NCBI GenBank assembly: GCA_035578175.1
Contig: JAQMRL010000007.1
Coordinates: forward strand, 51,055,227-51,119,226
Direction: 5' to 3'
Length of the DNA stretch: 64,000 nucleotides
From: Catonia carolina
Lineage: Eukaryota; Arthropoda; Insecta; Hemiptera; Achilidae
The notes under the pieces are model-generated. The model worked only from the letters and a program-made list of their open reading frames with translations, was not told the DNA's origin and did not search any database. Both the position numbers and the translations under genes were made by a program. The number at the start of each line of letters is the position of its first letter. The stretch's first letter is position 1. This document shows, piece by piece, positions 22,436-33,291 of this stretch.

Positions 22436-25400
22436 TTAATCTCTTTTATTGATTGAATTTGTCATATCTGAGTCAATTGGTAATACACATAATTTCACAA
22501 TAGGTCGTTTAATGAGACCATTTGAAGTCTTAAGAGTAACCACACGAACTCTGGCATCTTGCCCTGGATGAAGTTCAATGACGCGAGCCATTTTCCATTG
22601 GAGTGGAGGAAGATTGTCCTCTTTGATGATAACAAGATCACCAACGTTGAGGTTTGGAGGAGATGTTGTCCACTTCCTTCGCTGCTGCATGTTGTTTAGG
22701 TAATTTCTTGACCACCGCGACCAGAAATGTTGATACACCATCTGAACATGCTGCCACTGATTAAGTCTACTGGTTGGAATTTTGAGTAGGCATGGTTCAG
22801 GATAGTTTGTGAGGACATCACCAATTAGGAAATGTGACGGGGTCAACGGATTTAGATCAGTAGGTTCATTTGATAATGGAGATAAGGGACGAGAATTTAT
22901 ACATGCCTCAACTTGAGTTAATAGTGTGACAAATTGTACGTAGGTTAAAATTAAATTCCCTAAAACTCGTTTTATGTGTGTTTTCACTAACTTAACTGAC
23001 GATTCCCATAGTCCACCAAAATGTGGAGCCCTAGGAGGTTGAAAATGCCATGTAATTTTGTCGTTTGATAAAGTTGTTGACACCTTGTCATTAAATTCCT
23101 TTGACTTCCACAATCTTAGAAGTTCATTTAGTTCACGATGTGCTCCTACAAAATTGGTCCCGTTGTCTGAGTATATGTCCTTTGGTTTTCCTCTTCTTGA
23201 AATGAATCTACGTAAAGCTCCAATAAAAGATTCTGTAGTCAAATCTTCGACTAACTCCAAATGCAGAGCCTTGACACTAAAACACACAAATAGCGCAATG
23301 TAACATTTAGCTGGAATGACACCCTTCTTCTTTGACATCTTCACATAGAAAGGTCCACAATAATCTACTCCGGTATAGTAGAATACTCGAGGTGGCACAA
23401 GAACTCTAGTTTTGGGCAATTCACCCATCATCTGTGTCCGAATCTTAGGTCTTGCTCTGAAGCAGGAAATACATTCGTGGAATACCTTCTTGACTAATGA
23501 ACGACCGTTGATTGGCCAGTATTTCTGACGAACGATGTTAAATAACAGTTGGGGTCCTGCATGAAGATTTTTTATGTGCATATGTTTCGCAATTAAATAT
23601 GTGATGATGTGACCCTTAGGCAATATGATTGGGTGTTTATGGTCAAGACTTAAATCTGATTGTTGTAAACGTCCACCAACACGTATCACTTGATTTTTGT
23701 CCATGAATGGATTCAATGCCTTAAGTTTACTGTTTCTTGACACACATTGTCCTGATTGTAATTTACAATATTGATGAAGAAATGATTCTTTTTGCACAAG
23801 TCTACTAACAGCATTTTCCGCTAATTGAAGTTCTGTGACAGAAAGATTGCTGTCAAAACGAAGATCACGTTTTCTCTGACAGTTATGCGTAAATCGAAGA
23901 CAGTATGCAGTAACACGTACAAACTTAGTGAAACTAGAAAAATTATTAAAATTAATAACATTATTTGTTGAGACTGCACATGAAATATTATTCTTCCGTC
24001 GTTCTGGAATATCATTATGATCTGTATCTGGTTCTTCCGAAATTAAATCTACTGATGAGTAGAGAAACGATGGTCCCTTCCAATATAAGCTGGCGTTTAA
24101 AATTTCTGAAGGAAGTAACCCTCTTGATAAGAAATCAGCAGGATTGTCTTCGCTTCTGACATGTTTCCAAGAATTGGTCTCAGTATTGTCTTGTATTTTG
24201 GACACTCGATTTGCGACAAATGTTGACCAATGAGATGAAGGTGCTCTTATCCACGCTAATGTAATAGTTGAATCAGAGTAGTAGGTGATTGAATCTATCT
24301 GAATCTGTAAAGCAGTCACAATTTTCTTGCACAATTCCGACAATAGCAAAGGTCTACACAATTCGAGTCTTGGCAAAGATGTCTTCTTCAGCGGTGCAAC
24401 GCGTGATTTGGAACTAACTAAATTTACTGAGATATTACTGTCAGTATCAACTGACTTGATGTAAATCCAGGCACCATATGCAGATTCTGATGCATCTGAA
24501 AATCCATGCATCTCGATTCTTGTAACGTGTGTTTCTTTGGGTAAGATATTTCGTTGAATATCTATTTGCGATATAGATTGTAAAGATTCTTGAAAGCTAA
24601 TCCACTGTTTTAGCAATTCTTCAGGAACCTCTTCATCCCAACCAATCTTACAACTCCACAGTTGTTGCATGATTATCTTAGCTCTCACTATTACTGGTCC
24701 AATAAGTCCCAATGGATCAAATATTTTTCCTATAGCTGATAAAATTGTGCGTTTTGAATGTTTCACACTTGTCTTGTTGTAATCGCCTAATAAAAATTGG
24801 AATGTGTCTTGCCTTGGGTTCCAAATAAGACCAAGAGTACTCACAGTTGCATCGTTATTGATCATGAAACAATCGTCACTTACATCTTGATGTAGTAAAT
24901 TTGATAAAATATCAGGATGGTTTGCACTCCACTTTCGTAAATTAAAACCTCCTCTATGTGCTATGGTCATCATATCCTTTTGAAGCTGTTTAGCATCCTC
25001 CAAGGTTTTTGTGCCAGTCATAAGGTCATCAACGTAAAAATCTTCTATGAAAACCTTTGTTGCTTCTGAAAAATCATGTTTTTCATCTACCGCAAGTTGT
25101 TTCAATGCTCTCGTAGCTAAGTACGGAGCACTTGCTGTACCATATGTCACTGTTGTTAATTCAAATGTTTTGATTGGCTCATGTTGCTGTTCTCTCCACA
25201 AAATTCGCTGTAATTTCCACTGTGATAGATGCACTGTAACTTGCCGATACATTTTCTCAATATCTGCAGTCATGACGTAGGAATGTGTTCTAAATCTTGT
25301 TACTATACTAAACAAGTCTGACTGGATTGTAGGTCCAACAACTGAAATGTCATTTAGCGAAAGACCTGAAGTGGTTTTTGAAGACGCATCAAATACTACT

Positions 25401-27649
25401 CGTAGCTTTGTTGTCTTAGATTGTTCCCTTACAACCGCATGATGTGGAATGTAATAACACTGGGTGGATTGCGATTCATCCAATGGAACCTCTCGCATGT
25501 GACCAAAGTCTATATACTCCTTCATAAACTGCACATACTGTGATTTCAATGCTGGGTTGATTGAAAAACGTCTTACAAGTGTAAATAATCTTCGCGATGC
25601 GTTCTTCTTAGATTCGCCAAGATCACTTATATCACCTTTTAAGGGTATTTTCACACAATATCTTCCATTTACATCTCTGGTTGTAGTGTTCACGAATAAA
25701 TCTTCACAAAATTTGTCGTTTCCGGTATGATGTTTTTCACCTTTGCACTCTTCTAATTCCCAAAATCTCTGTATATTTCTGTTAATTTCGTCTAGTGTAG
25801 ATAAAAAACACGTAGTTGCTAGATTTGATGTAGTGTTTACATTCATTTTGCCAGAAATTATCCATCCAAACACCGTATTTTGTAATGTATAAGATGAATT
25901 CGAAAACTTCAATTTACCTTCATGTAATAAATCAAAAAATAATTCTGCACCAATAAGCATGTCAATGTCATTGGGCTGGTTAAATTGAGGGTCTGCTAAT
26001 TGAATGGTTTGCGGAATGTTTAAGTGAGCTGTTTCTATTGTGACCGTAGGTAATTGTTGAGTGATGTTTTTGAGAATTATACAATCAGTAGTAGTCGAAT
26101 ATGAAGTTAATCTAGATTTAATGATACACTGAACCATATTTGAAGTTTGAGTGGATGATTGGCCTATGCCATGGACTTCAAACACACTATTCTTGATAGA
26201 GAGCTTTAAAGTACGCGCTAACTTTTCAGTTATGAAATTTGATTGAGAAGCACTATCAAGCAACACACGGCAAAGATGAGGACAACCTCTATGATCTAGC
26301 ACTGAAATTACTGCTGTTGAAAGCAAAACAATAGATTTTTGTTGATCAGATGTCACGTTTGAAGTAGAAACAATGGTTTGTTCTATAATTGGTTTAGAAG
26401 GTTTGTCACCTTGAGTAGAAATTTGCTTTTCTGAATCCCTTGAGTCAGATTTATTATGATGTAATAATGTATTGTGTCTCTTGCCACAAAGTTTGCACGA
26501 GCCTGACTTACACTTGGCAAATTTGTGAGAGCTCTGAAGACAATTGAAACATAAATCGTGTTTCTTTACTTCTTTTTCACGGTCTGAGCTTGGAAGTCCC
26601 TTGAAGACCTTACACATGTAAAGTGGATGTTCTTGTTCACTGCACAAAGAACAAACCTTTGTAGAAACATGACAGTTCGTGGAAAATGTATGATTTTTAA
26701 ATGTTGGCTTGAATTTCTGAGACTGGCTGTGGTTCACAAAATGTGGATTAACGGGTGTATGTTTTTGCAATTTGTTGTATTCAATTGATTCTAATACCTG
26801 ACACTTGTGTTGTAAAAATACTTCCAAATCGGACATAGTAGGTAACGCATCCTTTGTTAGTGTGTTTTCCCACTCACGTAATGTTACTGGATCTAATTTG
26901 GTAGTAATTAAATAAATTAAAAGTGTGTCCCAGTGATTTGTGGGTTGCCCTAAACCAGAAAGGGCACGAATGTGTTTTAAGGCACTATCTAGAAGTTTGC
27001 GTAACGAAATTGAATTTTCTTTATCATTTTTAGCAAGACTGAACAAAGCATTTACATGTTTGTTGATTAAATAACGCTTGTTGCCAAATCTGTCATTTAA
27101 CAATTGCCAAGCAATGTGATAATTTTGTGCGGAACTTTCTAAAGCTTGAACGACTTCAAAAGCTTCACCCTTTAAAGAAGCCTTTAAGTAATGAAACTTA
27201 TGAATGTCCGGTATTTCCCTTAAGTGAATGAGTGATGTAAATGTGTCACGAAATGAGAGCCATTCACCATAGCTGCCATTGAATGTAGGAAGTTGGATAT
27301 CTGGGAGTTTCACTGATATTGGTTGCGTAATTACTGGCTTGTTTTCAATATTGTTGTGACAGTTTCTAAGCTCATGATCAGAAATGAAATCTTGAGTCGC
27401 TGACATTAGTGCAAAATATTCTGCCTCAAAATTGTTTCTTTGATCTGACTGATCATCAGATTCGTCAAGTAATTCAATTTGTAATTGTACTTTATCGAAT
27501 TCACACCAGCACTCCTCTAATTTTGATAATCGCAGTTTTAATTGACTAATATCTGCTGCACAAGAAATTCCACTAAAATATGTTTTAAATCTAGTTAATT
27601 TTGCTTTAACTAAGCCACGTTCCTTCACTAATAATTTTAAATCACTCAT
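22436..27649 (-). CDS. BEL/Pao gag-pol polyprotein
   Basis: A single 1737-residue frame from ATG to stop encodes the whole retrotransposon polyprotein. The N-terminal gag carries the DUF1759-type motif LPTFNGSYGEWLSFRDTF (about 120-137) and cysteine-rich knuckles, including C367-X2-C370-X4-H375-X4-C380. A DUF1758/A17-type aspartic protease follows with LLDSASQSN (D465). Reverse transcriptase shows motif A TADIEKMYRQV (D796) and the catalytic YVDD at 872-875. RNase H begins at GFSDASESAYGAW (D1052). Integrase has an H2C2 zinc finger ending in C1393-X2-C1396 and the acidic triad D1429, D1495 and E1549, followed by a DUF5641-like tail (WSRWSRNYL). All key residues expected for replication and integration are visible and no frame break was found. 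It acts in cytoplasmic particles and nuclear integration, by family knowledge. Confidence 0.95.
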   Translation of the reverse strand: MSDLKLLVKERGLVKAKLTRFKTYFSGISCAADISQLKLRLSKLEECWCEFDKVQLQIELLDESDDQSDQRNNFEAEYFALMSATQDFISDHELRNCHNNIENKPVITQPISVKLPDIQLPTFNGSYGEWLSFRDTFTSLIHLREIPDIHKFHYLKASLKGEAFEVVQALESSAQNYHIAWQLLNDRFGNKRYLINKHVNALFSLAKNDKENSISLRKLLDSALKHIRALSGLGQPTNHWDTLLIYLITTKLDPVTLREWENTLTKDALPTMSDLEVFLQHKCQVLESIEYNKLQKHTPVNPHFVNHSQSQKFKPTFKNHTFSTNCHVSTKVCSLCSEQEHPLYMCKVFKGLPSSDREKEVKKHDLCFNCLQSSHKFAKCKSGSCKLCGKRHNTLLHHNKSDSRDSEKQISTQGDKPSKPIIEQTIVSTSNVTSDQQKSIVLLSTAVISVLDHRGCPHLCRVLLDSASQSNFITEKLARTLKLSIKNSVFEVHGIGQSSTQTSNMVQCIIKSRLTSYSTTTDCIILKNITQQLPTVTIETAHLNIPQTIQLADPQFNQPNDIDMLIGAELFFDLLHEGKLKFSNSSYTLQNTVFGWIISGKMNVNTTSNLATTCFLSTLDEINRNIQRFWELEECKGEKHHTGNDKFCEDLFVNTTTRDVNGRYCVKIPLKGDISDLGESKKNASRRLFTLVRRFSINPALKSQYVQFMKEYIDFGHMREVPLDESQSTQCYYIPHHAVVREQSKTTKLRVVFDASSKTTSGLSLNDISVVGPTIQSDLFSIVTRFRTHSYVMTADIEKMYRQVTVHLSQWKLQRILWREQQHEPIKTFELTTVTYGTASAPYLATRALKQLAVDEKHDFSEATKVFIEDFYVDDLMTGTKTLEDAKQLQKDMMTIAHRGGFNLRKWSANHPDILSNLLHQDVSDDCFMINNDATVSTLGLIWNPRQDTFQFLLGDYNKTSVKHSKRTILSAIGKIFDPLGLIGPVIVRAKIIMQQLWSCKIGWDEEVPEELLKQWISFQESLQSISQIDIQRNILPKETHVTRIEMHGFSDASESAYGAWIYIKSVDTDSNISVNLVSSKSRVAPLKKTSLPRLELCRPLLLSELCKKIVTALQIQIDSITYYSDSTITLAWIRAPSSHWSTFVANRVSKIQDNTETNSWKHVRSEDNPADFLSRGLLPSEILNASLYWKGPSFLYSSVDLISEEPDTDHNDIPERRKNNISCAVSTNNVINFNNFSSFTKFVRVTAYCLRFTHNCQRKRDLRFDSNLSVTELQLAENAVSRLVQKESFLHQYCKLQSGQCVSRNSKLKALNPFMDKNQVIRVGGRLQQSDLSLDHKHPIILPKGHIITYLIAKHMHIKNLHAGPQLLFNIVRQKYWPINGRSLVKKVFHECISCFRARPKIRTQMMGELPKTRVLVPPRVFYYTGVDYCGPFYVKMSKKKGVIPAKCYIALFVCFSVKALHLELVEDLTTESFIGALRRFISRRGKPKDIYSDNGTNFVGAHRELNELLRLWKSKEFNDKVSTTLSNDKITWHFQPPRAPHFGGLWESSVKLVKTHIKRVLGNLILTYVQFVTLLTQVEACINSRPLSPLSNEPTDLNPLTPSHFLIGDVLTNYPEPCLLKIPTSRLNQWQHVQMVYQHFWSRWSRNYLNNMQQRRKWTTSPPNLNVGDLVIIKEDNLPPLQWKMARVIELHPGQDARVRVVTLKTSNGLIKRPIVKLCVLPIDSDMTNSINKRD

Positions 27650-28020
27650 GATTGTTGATATACTAGGCGTAAAATATGTAGCATTAAATGAATGTTAATA
27701 ACACATGAATTGGGTGTGTATAAGAAATGTAAATAGTAGCAACAATGCAAAATAAAATAAATCAATTAAATACTTATCTATTAATTCCAGCAGATTATGA
27801 GCTAGGCCCTGAATGTTTTACGATTTGGTAATACTGAATTTGTGAATTTATGAATAATTACCTAGCTATATTGTTTTTTAAATGTTATTGTGTATCAGTA
27901 TATTAATTATAAAATGTGTTGATGTTGTAAAAATCAGCTGATTAACAATGCTTTAAAAGTTGTTGTTTTGCACAAAAGTAACAAATTTATTACAAAAAAT
28001 ATGTAATTTACCACAGTTTG

Positions 28021-28039
28021 GATCCGGTCGGAGTAACCA
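28021..28039 (-). promoter_or_regulatory. BEL/Pao primer-binding site
   Basis: Read on the minus strand, TGGTTACTCCGACCGGATC starts 5 nt after the 5' LTR and begins with TGG, the complement of a tRNA CCA end. I could not assign the tRNA species with confidence. Confidence 0.6.
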
Positions 28040-28044
28040 AAAAA

Positions 28045-28317
28045 TGGTTGATTGAATGAGTGGTTGAATAAATGCACAAAATAAAGGATTCAATGTATGA
28101 AATTTGAACACGTTTGAATTTTGAACAATGTTTTATTGAACGCACACGAACACAAGCGGACTGTATCACCGTTCAGCACACACTCACTCTCACCTGCGTA
28201 CTGGTCGACGCACTCGAACTAGCTCCGCGCATGGCAGTAACCAGCGCCCATTCACAGACACATTTTCACAACTAAACACATTCACACACAAATAAAACGT
28301 TAATTAAATATTAACCA
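28045..28317 (-). repeat. BEL/Pao 5' LTR (273 bp)
   Basis: Partner of the LTR at 22079-22353, with nine substitutions and a 2-bp deletion relative to it, all in the half nearest the 3' side on the + strand. It is followed directly by the second GTGTA target copy. Confidence 0.9.
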
Positions 28318-28602
28318 GTGTATATAATTAAATTTATAGAAAATTAAAAGATCTACAATTTTTATTGAAAGCATTTTTCTCCACGGAGCCTAGTTTAGTG
28401 AGAAAGAGTGATTTTCCGTATTTTTAAGTCAAACTGAGGTCGATTTTCATTTTAGGTCTTTCACTCATGATTAAAATTAGGTTATGTTTATTGAGGTTAG
28501 TTTTTTGTTTATTTCTAATGTTTTATTACTAATGTTAGGTTATATTGTTCATTATTTGCATTGGCAAGAGAAAGTTGTGTGAGTGTTTCACACCAGATTT
28601 TT
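28318..28602 (+). mobile_element. rep-B copy, right part (resumes after BEL)
   Basis: Continues GTGTATATAATTAAATTTAT from the break at 22078 and ends in GGCAAGAGAAAGT, the GTGTGAGTGTTTCACAC hairpin and CAGATTTTT. Together with 21425-22078 it makes one full-length rep-B. Confidence 0.9.
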
Positions 28603-28705
28603 AATTGTATATTCAGTTTTTAATTTAATATCAAAAGTTTAACAATCTATATTTTAAGTTTTACAAATTATCGAATTGTGTTCAAATTGCTTTGTCATGT
28701 AAGCC
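28603..28705 (+). repeat. LINE 3' region unit 2 (right part)
   Basis: Resembles 21177-21262 (AATATCAAAAGTTTAACAAT and GAATTGTGTTCAAATTG) and completes the unit interrupted at 21424. Confidence 0.5.
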
Positions 28706-28727
28706 TAATCATTGGACACCTGTTTTA

Positions 28728-29712
28728 TTTTTACTTTCTCTTGCCTATATGAATATATAGGAAGGGAAGTATTGTTTTCATGTCGATTTTAAGAAATCGA
28801 GTTTTCACCGGATCTATACGTTTTCAGACCCCCGAACCCAAAAAACATGTTTTTAGCGATTGTTCTGTGTGTGTGTCTGTGTGTGTGTGTGTGTGTCTGT
28901 GTGTCTGTGTGTCTGTGTGTCTGTGTATGAACAGAATATCTCAAGAACGGAACATCGTACGAACTTGAAACTTGAAACTTAAGTTACATACTACTACCGG
29001 ACGCGACACGAACATTTTCATCAAAATCGGTCAACCGGAAGTAGTAGTTTATTCGTGTAATTTTTCACTTTTTTGCGATTTTCTCAAAAACTGGTCCTAC
29101 AATTTTTTTAAAAATCGCCTGGTTTACTCAATTTTTTATTCTCTACAAGATAGGGTAGGCGTCATGTTTGCTGAAATTCTGCGTGAGGCTGTTTTCACGT
29201 AAAAACGTTGTTTTTTAAGATTACAGCTTTAATATGCATTTTAGCGCAAAACTTTATATAATTCAAGTTGTAGAGAATGTAAAATTCTACAACTTTTATT
29301 TCAAACAATTTTTTGTATAACGCTTAGTTTAGCGGTAATTTGCGATTTTCTGTTTTTTTTCTCACGAAAATGTGTGAAAAATTGATTTTTTTAAGATTTC
29401 GGCCTTAGTATGCATTTTACGACAAAAGTGTATATAATTTAATTTATAGGACATTAAAAGATCTGCAACTTTTATTTAAAGCATTTTTCTCTACAGAGCC
29501 TAGTTTAGAGAGAAAGAGTGATTTTCCGTATTTCTAAGCCAAACTGAGGTTGATTTTCATTTTGCTTCATTCACTCATGATTAAAATAAGGTTATGTTTT
29601 TGAGGTTAGTTTTTTGTTTATTTCTAATATTTTATTAATAATGTTAGGTTTATTGTTAATTATTTGCATTGGCAAGAGAAAGTTGTGTGAGTGTTTCACA
29701 CCAGATTTTTTT
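28728..29712 (+). mobile_element. rep-B, full-length copy
   Basis: Intact ends (TTTTTACTTTCTCTTGCC with the CCTATATGAATATATAGG hairpin at left; GGCAAGAGAAAGT, GTGTGA/TCACAC hairpin and CAGATTTTT at right). The microsatellite at 28864-28926 is built of TGTG and TGTC steps. A 76-codon frame (28972-29202) inside recurs in other copies but is not supported as a gene. Confidence 0.9.
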
Positions 29713-29909
29713 AAATTAAATTTAAATTGTTTGATGGTCAAATAATTAGTTCGACTGTGAATATGGACACTGAACACTATTATGAATTACCTTGTAATCA
29801 ATTAGTTGTAGTATAATGTTTGGTTATCCTGGTTAAGTTTTTCGCACAGTTTTCTTTGTTCACTCCAAGCTATTGCTTAGTCGTTACCCTACTGCAGTAT
29901 ATTATTATA

Positions 29910-30864
29910 AGGGTGATTCAAAAAGAGCGCCGGTTTTGATAAATCAAATTAAGAGATTTATTTTATTGAAAAACTGAAAATAAATACATCAACAAGTTCA
30001 TCTTACCTTCCGATTTCATGTATGAAAAATGATGTCATGCATGTGTCCTCCTCTACTGCGCTGGCACGCATCAACTCTGTCCATGAAATTGGATATTACT
30101 GCACGACAAGTTTCGACTTCCATTTGCCCGATAACCCGTCGAATTTCCTCCTTCAAGTCATTGATGTTTCGGGGTTTATTGGCATATACCAATGACTTCA
30201 GATGACCCCAAAGATGAAAGTCACAAGGCGTCAATTTTGTTTGCGAAGGTGCCATCATCCTGCCGTTTTCTCAATACCCAGTCAACAAACTGTCGTCTCT
30301 TCTGGTGGTCTGCCACTTTCAAATGTTGCGTCAACTGAATTTTATACGGGTGATATTGGAGATCGTACCGAAGAATTCTCCGTACAGAAGAACATCGTAA
30401 ACCCAATTGTTGAGAACGGCGACGTATTGATTTTGCTGGGCTAACAGCCACACTGTCACGAACCAACGCAACGTTCTGCTCAGTTCGGCCAGAACGACGA
30501 CGTCCAGAACTTTTAAGGTCGACTGTTGAACCCGTCTCAAAAAACTTTTTCATGAGCCTGCGAACTGTTGATTCATTCGGTGCTTCATTACGTCCTAGAG
30601 TACCGCGAAGTCGCCTGACAGTAGCCGCATAACTCTCTCCACTCTGGTAAAATGTTTTGACGATTAACACTCGTTGTGCAATAGTAAACTTCTCCATGGT
30701 TAGACACAGACTTCGAGAGTACTACACTGCGAACAAGAGAAACTACAACTGAATCGTCAATCGGAATGTTCTCCGAAATAGAAATGAGGTCTAACAATGT
30801 TGCCAACCGATAAACAAAAATTTACCAGCCGTTTAAAAACCGGCGCTCTTTTTGAATCACCCGT
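29910..30864 (-). mobile_element. Mariner/Tc1-type element, internally deleted
   Basis: The 955-bp element lies between TA dinucleotides (29908-29909 and 30865-30866). Inverted ends are AGGGTGATTCAAAAAGAGCG at left and the same sequence with one extra base read inward from the right. It contains the start and end of a transposase but not its catalytic centre. Confidence 0.8.
30016..30697 (-). pseudogene. Tc1/mariner-like transposase, catalytic core deleted
   Basis: The frame opens with ATG at 30697 (MEKFTIAQRVLIVKTFYQSG), followed by a helix-turn-helix region typical of the DUF4817-type N-terminus (ESTVRRLMKKFFETG, then a GRRRSGRTEQNV linker). It stays open to 30221. The transposase C-terminus, LTPCDFHLWGHLKSLVY, is in a different frame (30258-30016). 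The junction lies near 30255. Only the third catalytic Asp (in LTPCDF) remains, and the region that would hold the first two is gone. A DNA-binding fragment of ~158 residues could in principle still be made, but no transposition activity is expected. Confidence 0.75.
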
Positions 30865-30866
30865 TA

Positions 30867-31221
30867 CTACAGGCAGTAGGCTCTAAGCTTCCAGTTTCTC
30901 ATCCCAAACATTTTTGACTTGTCTTTATAATGAATATTAATTTATTTTCTTATTTGTCACTAATATTAACTTTGATCATAGACGTTTCGGGTAAATATAT
31001 GTAATCTTAACTGAAAGTGCCAGGGAAAAATTTTAAAAAACCGTTACGGTACAAATTGACAAAAGTATTTATTTTCGAACAACAAACAATAATGAAACTA
31101 ACTTTGACATCAGCAAAATCAGTCACATATCACCGTCACATGTTTTCGTCATAGTACCCAACATGATATGATACCTATGATTAAAAATTAAAGTAATTTC
31201 GGAATTAATAATGATTATTTA
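30867..31221. other. No gene seen
   Basis: Unassigned AT-rich sequence between the mariner-type element and rep-B. Confidence 0.4.
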
Positions 31222-32125
31222 TAAAAATAATATCTGATGTGAAACACTCGTACGACTTTCTCTTGTCAATGTACATAATGACCATTGTAACCTATGTTTA
31301 ATCATTAGTAAACAGTATTAAATGAAAAACTTAAATCTATTTTAATCATGAGTGAATGATGCAAAATGAAAATCAATCTCTGTTTGGATTAAAAATACGG
31401 AAAATCACTAATTGGCTCTAAACTAGGCACTGTAAAGAAAATACTTGAAATAAAAGTTATAGATATTTTTAATTCCTATAACTTTAATAGGCCTATTATA
31501 TATATTTGTCGTTAAGTGAATACTCAAGGCTCAATCTTAAAAAATCCCATTTTTACCGATTTTGATGAAAAAATTACAGAAAATTATTAATGGCCGTAAA
31601 ACTAAGCATTGTACAAAAAATGCGTGAAATAAAAGTGGTAGGTTTTCAAAAGTTCTACAACTTTTATTATACACACTTTTGCCCTATAACATAGTATATG
31701 TTAATGCCACAGTCGCAGAGCATAAAAAATGTAGTAAATGAGACGATTTTTTTTAAAAATTGTAGAAGCCGTTTTTGAGAAAATCGCAAAACGTCAAAAA
31801 TCACACAAATAAACTATTACTTTTGGTTGACAGGTTTTGATGAAAATGTTCTTGTCGGGTCCTGTAAAAAGTTAACTTTCGAGCACAACTTAAGTTTTAA
31901 GTTTCAACTTCGTACACTATTCCGTTCCTGAGATATTTTGTTCACACACAGACACACACACTCACAGACTAATTGCTATAACATATTTTTTGGGTTCAGG
32001 AGGTCTGAAAATGTGTGAGATAGCCTACAGTGAAACACTCGATTTTAAAAAATTGACATGAAAACCATACTTTCCTTTCCTACACCCTGTGGTGAATCAT
32101 ATAGTACTAGGACAAGGGAAAGTAC
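31222..32125 (-). mobile_element. rep-B copy (diverged, reverse)
   Basis: Right end ATCTGATGTGAAACACTCG and ACTTTCTCTTGTC at left of the window segment, short CA tract with CACAGACAC at about 31943-31967, and an altered left terminus in which the TATATATTCATATAG hairpin is replaced by CACCCTGTGGTGA. Confidence 0.75.
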
Positions 32126-32280
32126 AAACCGAATGTAATGGCCTGTTTTTTAATTTTTTTTATGGTGTAATATTATTATTTACCCAAAAATGGTATACCA
32201 TTCATTTCAGAAAACTCCAAGTAATAATAAAAACCAAAATTTGTTTAAACAATTTCGGATTCCAAGTCCCCTGTAATATA

Positions 32281-33243
32281 CGAGGTGTTGTTATTAAATA
32301 ACGAGACTGACGGTAAAAAAGTTATTTTTATTTTATACATAATCACTTATTGTCACCTTCAATGTACACTCCTTCTCTATCCCTATAATGCTCCAAGCGA
32401 ATTTTACATTGTTGGAAACAGTGCTGGAAGTCATCTTCTGTTTGCTCCTTCAGAACACGTGCCGCTTTCTCTTTTACAGCTTCCACAGACTCAAATCTTG
32501 TCCCTTTTAATGCAGATTTCACCTTTGGAAACAGGTAAAAGTCACATGGTGCAAGATCTGGTGGATAAGGTGGATGTTCTAACACTGAGATGCTGTACTT
32601 GGCTAGCAACCTCTTGACAGATAACGCGGAATGAGCTGGCGGATTGTCTTGGTGTAGAACCCATGATTTGTCCTTCCACATTTCAGGGCGTATTTTCCTT
32701 ACTCTTTGACGTAGTTTAGAAAGTACGTAGTTTAGAAAGTTTAGAAAGTAGTTTAGAAGGTAGTAATATTGATTAATTGTTTGACCTTCAGGAACCCAGT
32801 GAAGGTACACAATCCCATAGATATAAAAAAAACAATCATTATTGCTTTAAATTTTGACTTGCTCATTCGAGCTTTTTTGGCTCTCTCAGTGAATTTCGGA
32901 TCTTCCAATGCATAGATTGGCGCTTCGTTTCCGGATTATAAGTAAAAAACCACGTTTCATCACATGTTACTATCGTTTCCAAAAAATTTGGGTCATTTTC
33001 AATCACGTACAAAGTGTCAGTACAAACATTTTTGCGAGCTTCATTTCAAACATTTTTGAGCGGCACGTGTCCTGAAGGAGGTGACAGAAGATTATTTCCA
33101 GCATTGTTTCCAACAATGGAAAATTCGGATGGAGCGTTGTAGGAATAGAGAAGGAGTGTATATTGAAGGTGACAGTAATTGATCATGTATAAAATAAAAA
33201 CAAAAGTTTTTACGTCAGTTTCGTTTTTAATAGCCACACTAAG
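32281..33243 (-). mobile_element. Rearranged mariner element (copy 1)
   Basis: The 963-bp element is bounded by TA (32279-32280 and 33244-33245), with inverted ends CGAGGTGTTGTTATTAAATA and, inward from the right, a decayed CTTAGTGTGGCTATTAAA. The transposase 3' end occurs twice in opposite orientation: on the minus strand at 32343-32480 and on the plus strand at about 33060-33181. The N-terminal half of a normal mariner is therefore replaced by an inverted copy of its own 3' end. The junction sequence is shared with the element at 51441. Confidence 0.8.
32343..33025 (-). pseudogene. Mariner transposase, catalytic domain only, broken
   Basis: Read on the minus strand, the catalytic domain starts with IENDPNFLE and CDETWFFTY (first Asp). 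It continues to VLHQDNPPAHS (second Asp) and DLAPCDFYLFPKVKSAL (third Asp), then ends EGVYIEGDNK at 32343. This is the D,D34D pattern of mariner. A frameshift lies near 32830, and a local expansion of GTAGTTTAGAAAGT-type repeats (32720-32770) adds residues between YYY and LSKLRQ. The N-terminal DNA-binding domain is absent. Confidence 0.75.
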
Positions 33244-33291
33244 TATATTGAAGGAAGTACTAATTACAGGAGAAACACGATGTACCATCTT

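Larger units (their letters stand above)
22079..28317 (-). mobile_element. Complete BEL/Pao LTR retrotransposon
   Basis: A 6239-bp element in reverse orientation, bounded by LTRs that start TG and end CA and flanked by a perfect 5-bp duplication GTGTA (22074-22078 and 28318-28322). It contains a leader with a primer-binding site, one uninterrupted gag-pol frame, and a purine-rich stretch before the 3' LTR. No env-like frame was seen. It sits inside a rep-B copy. The LTRs differ by nine substitutions and one 2-bp indel, so the insertion is not extremely recent. Confidence 0.95.

Noticed and set aside
30202..30444. 80-codon + strand frame
   Set aside because: Antisense shadow of the mariner-like transposase remnant.
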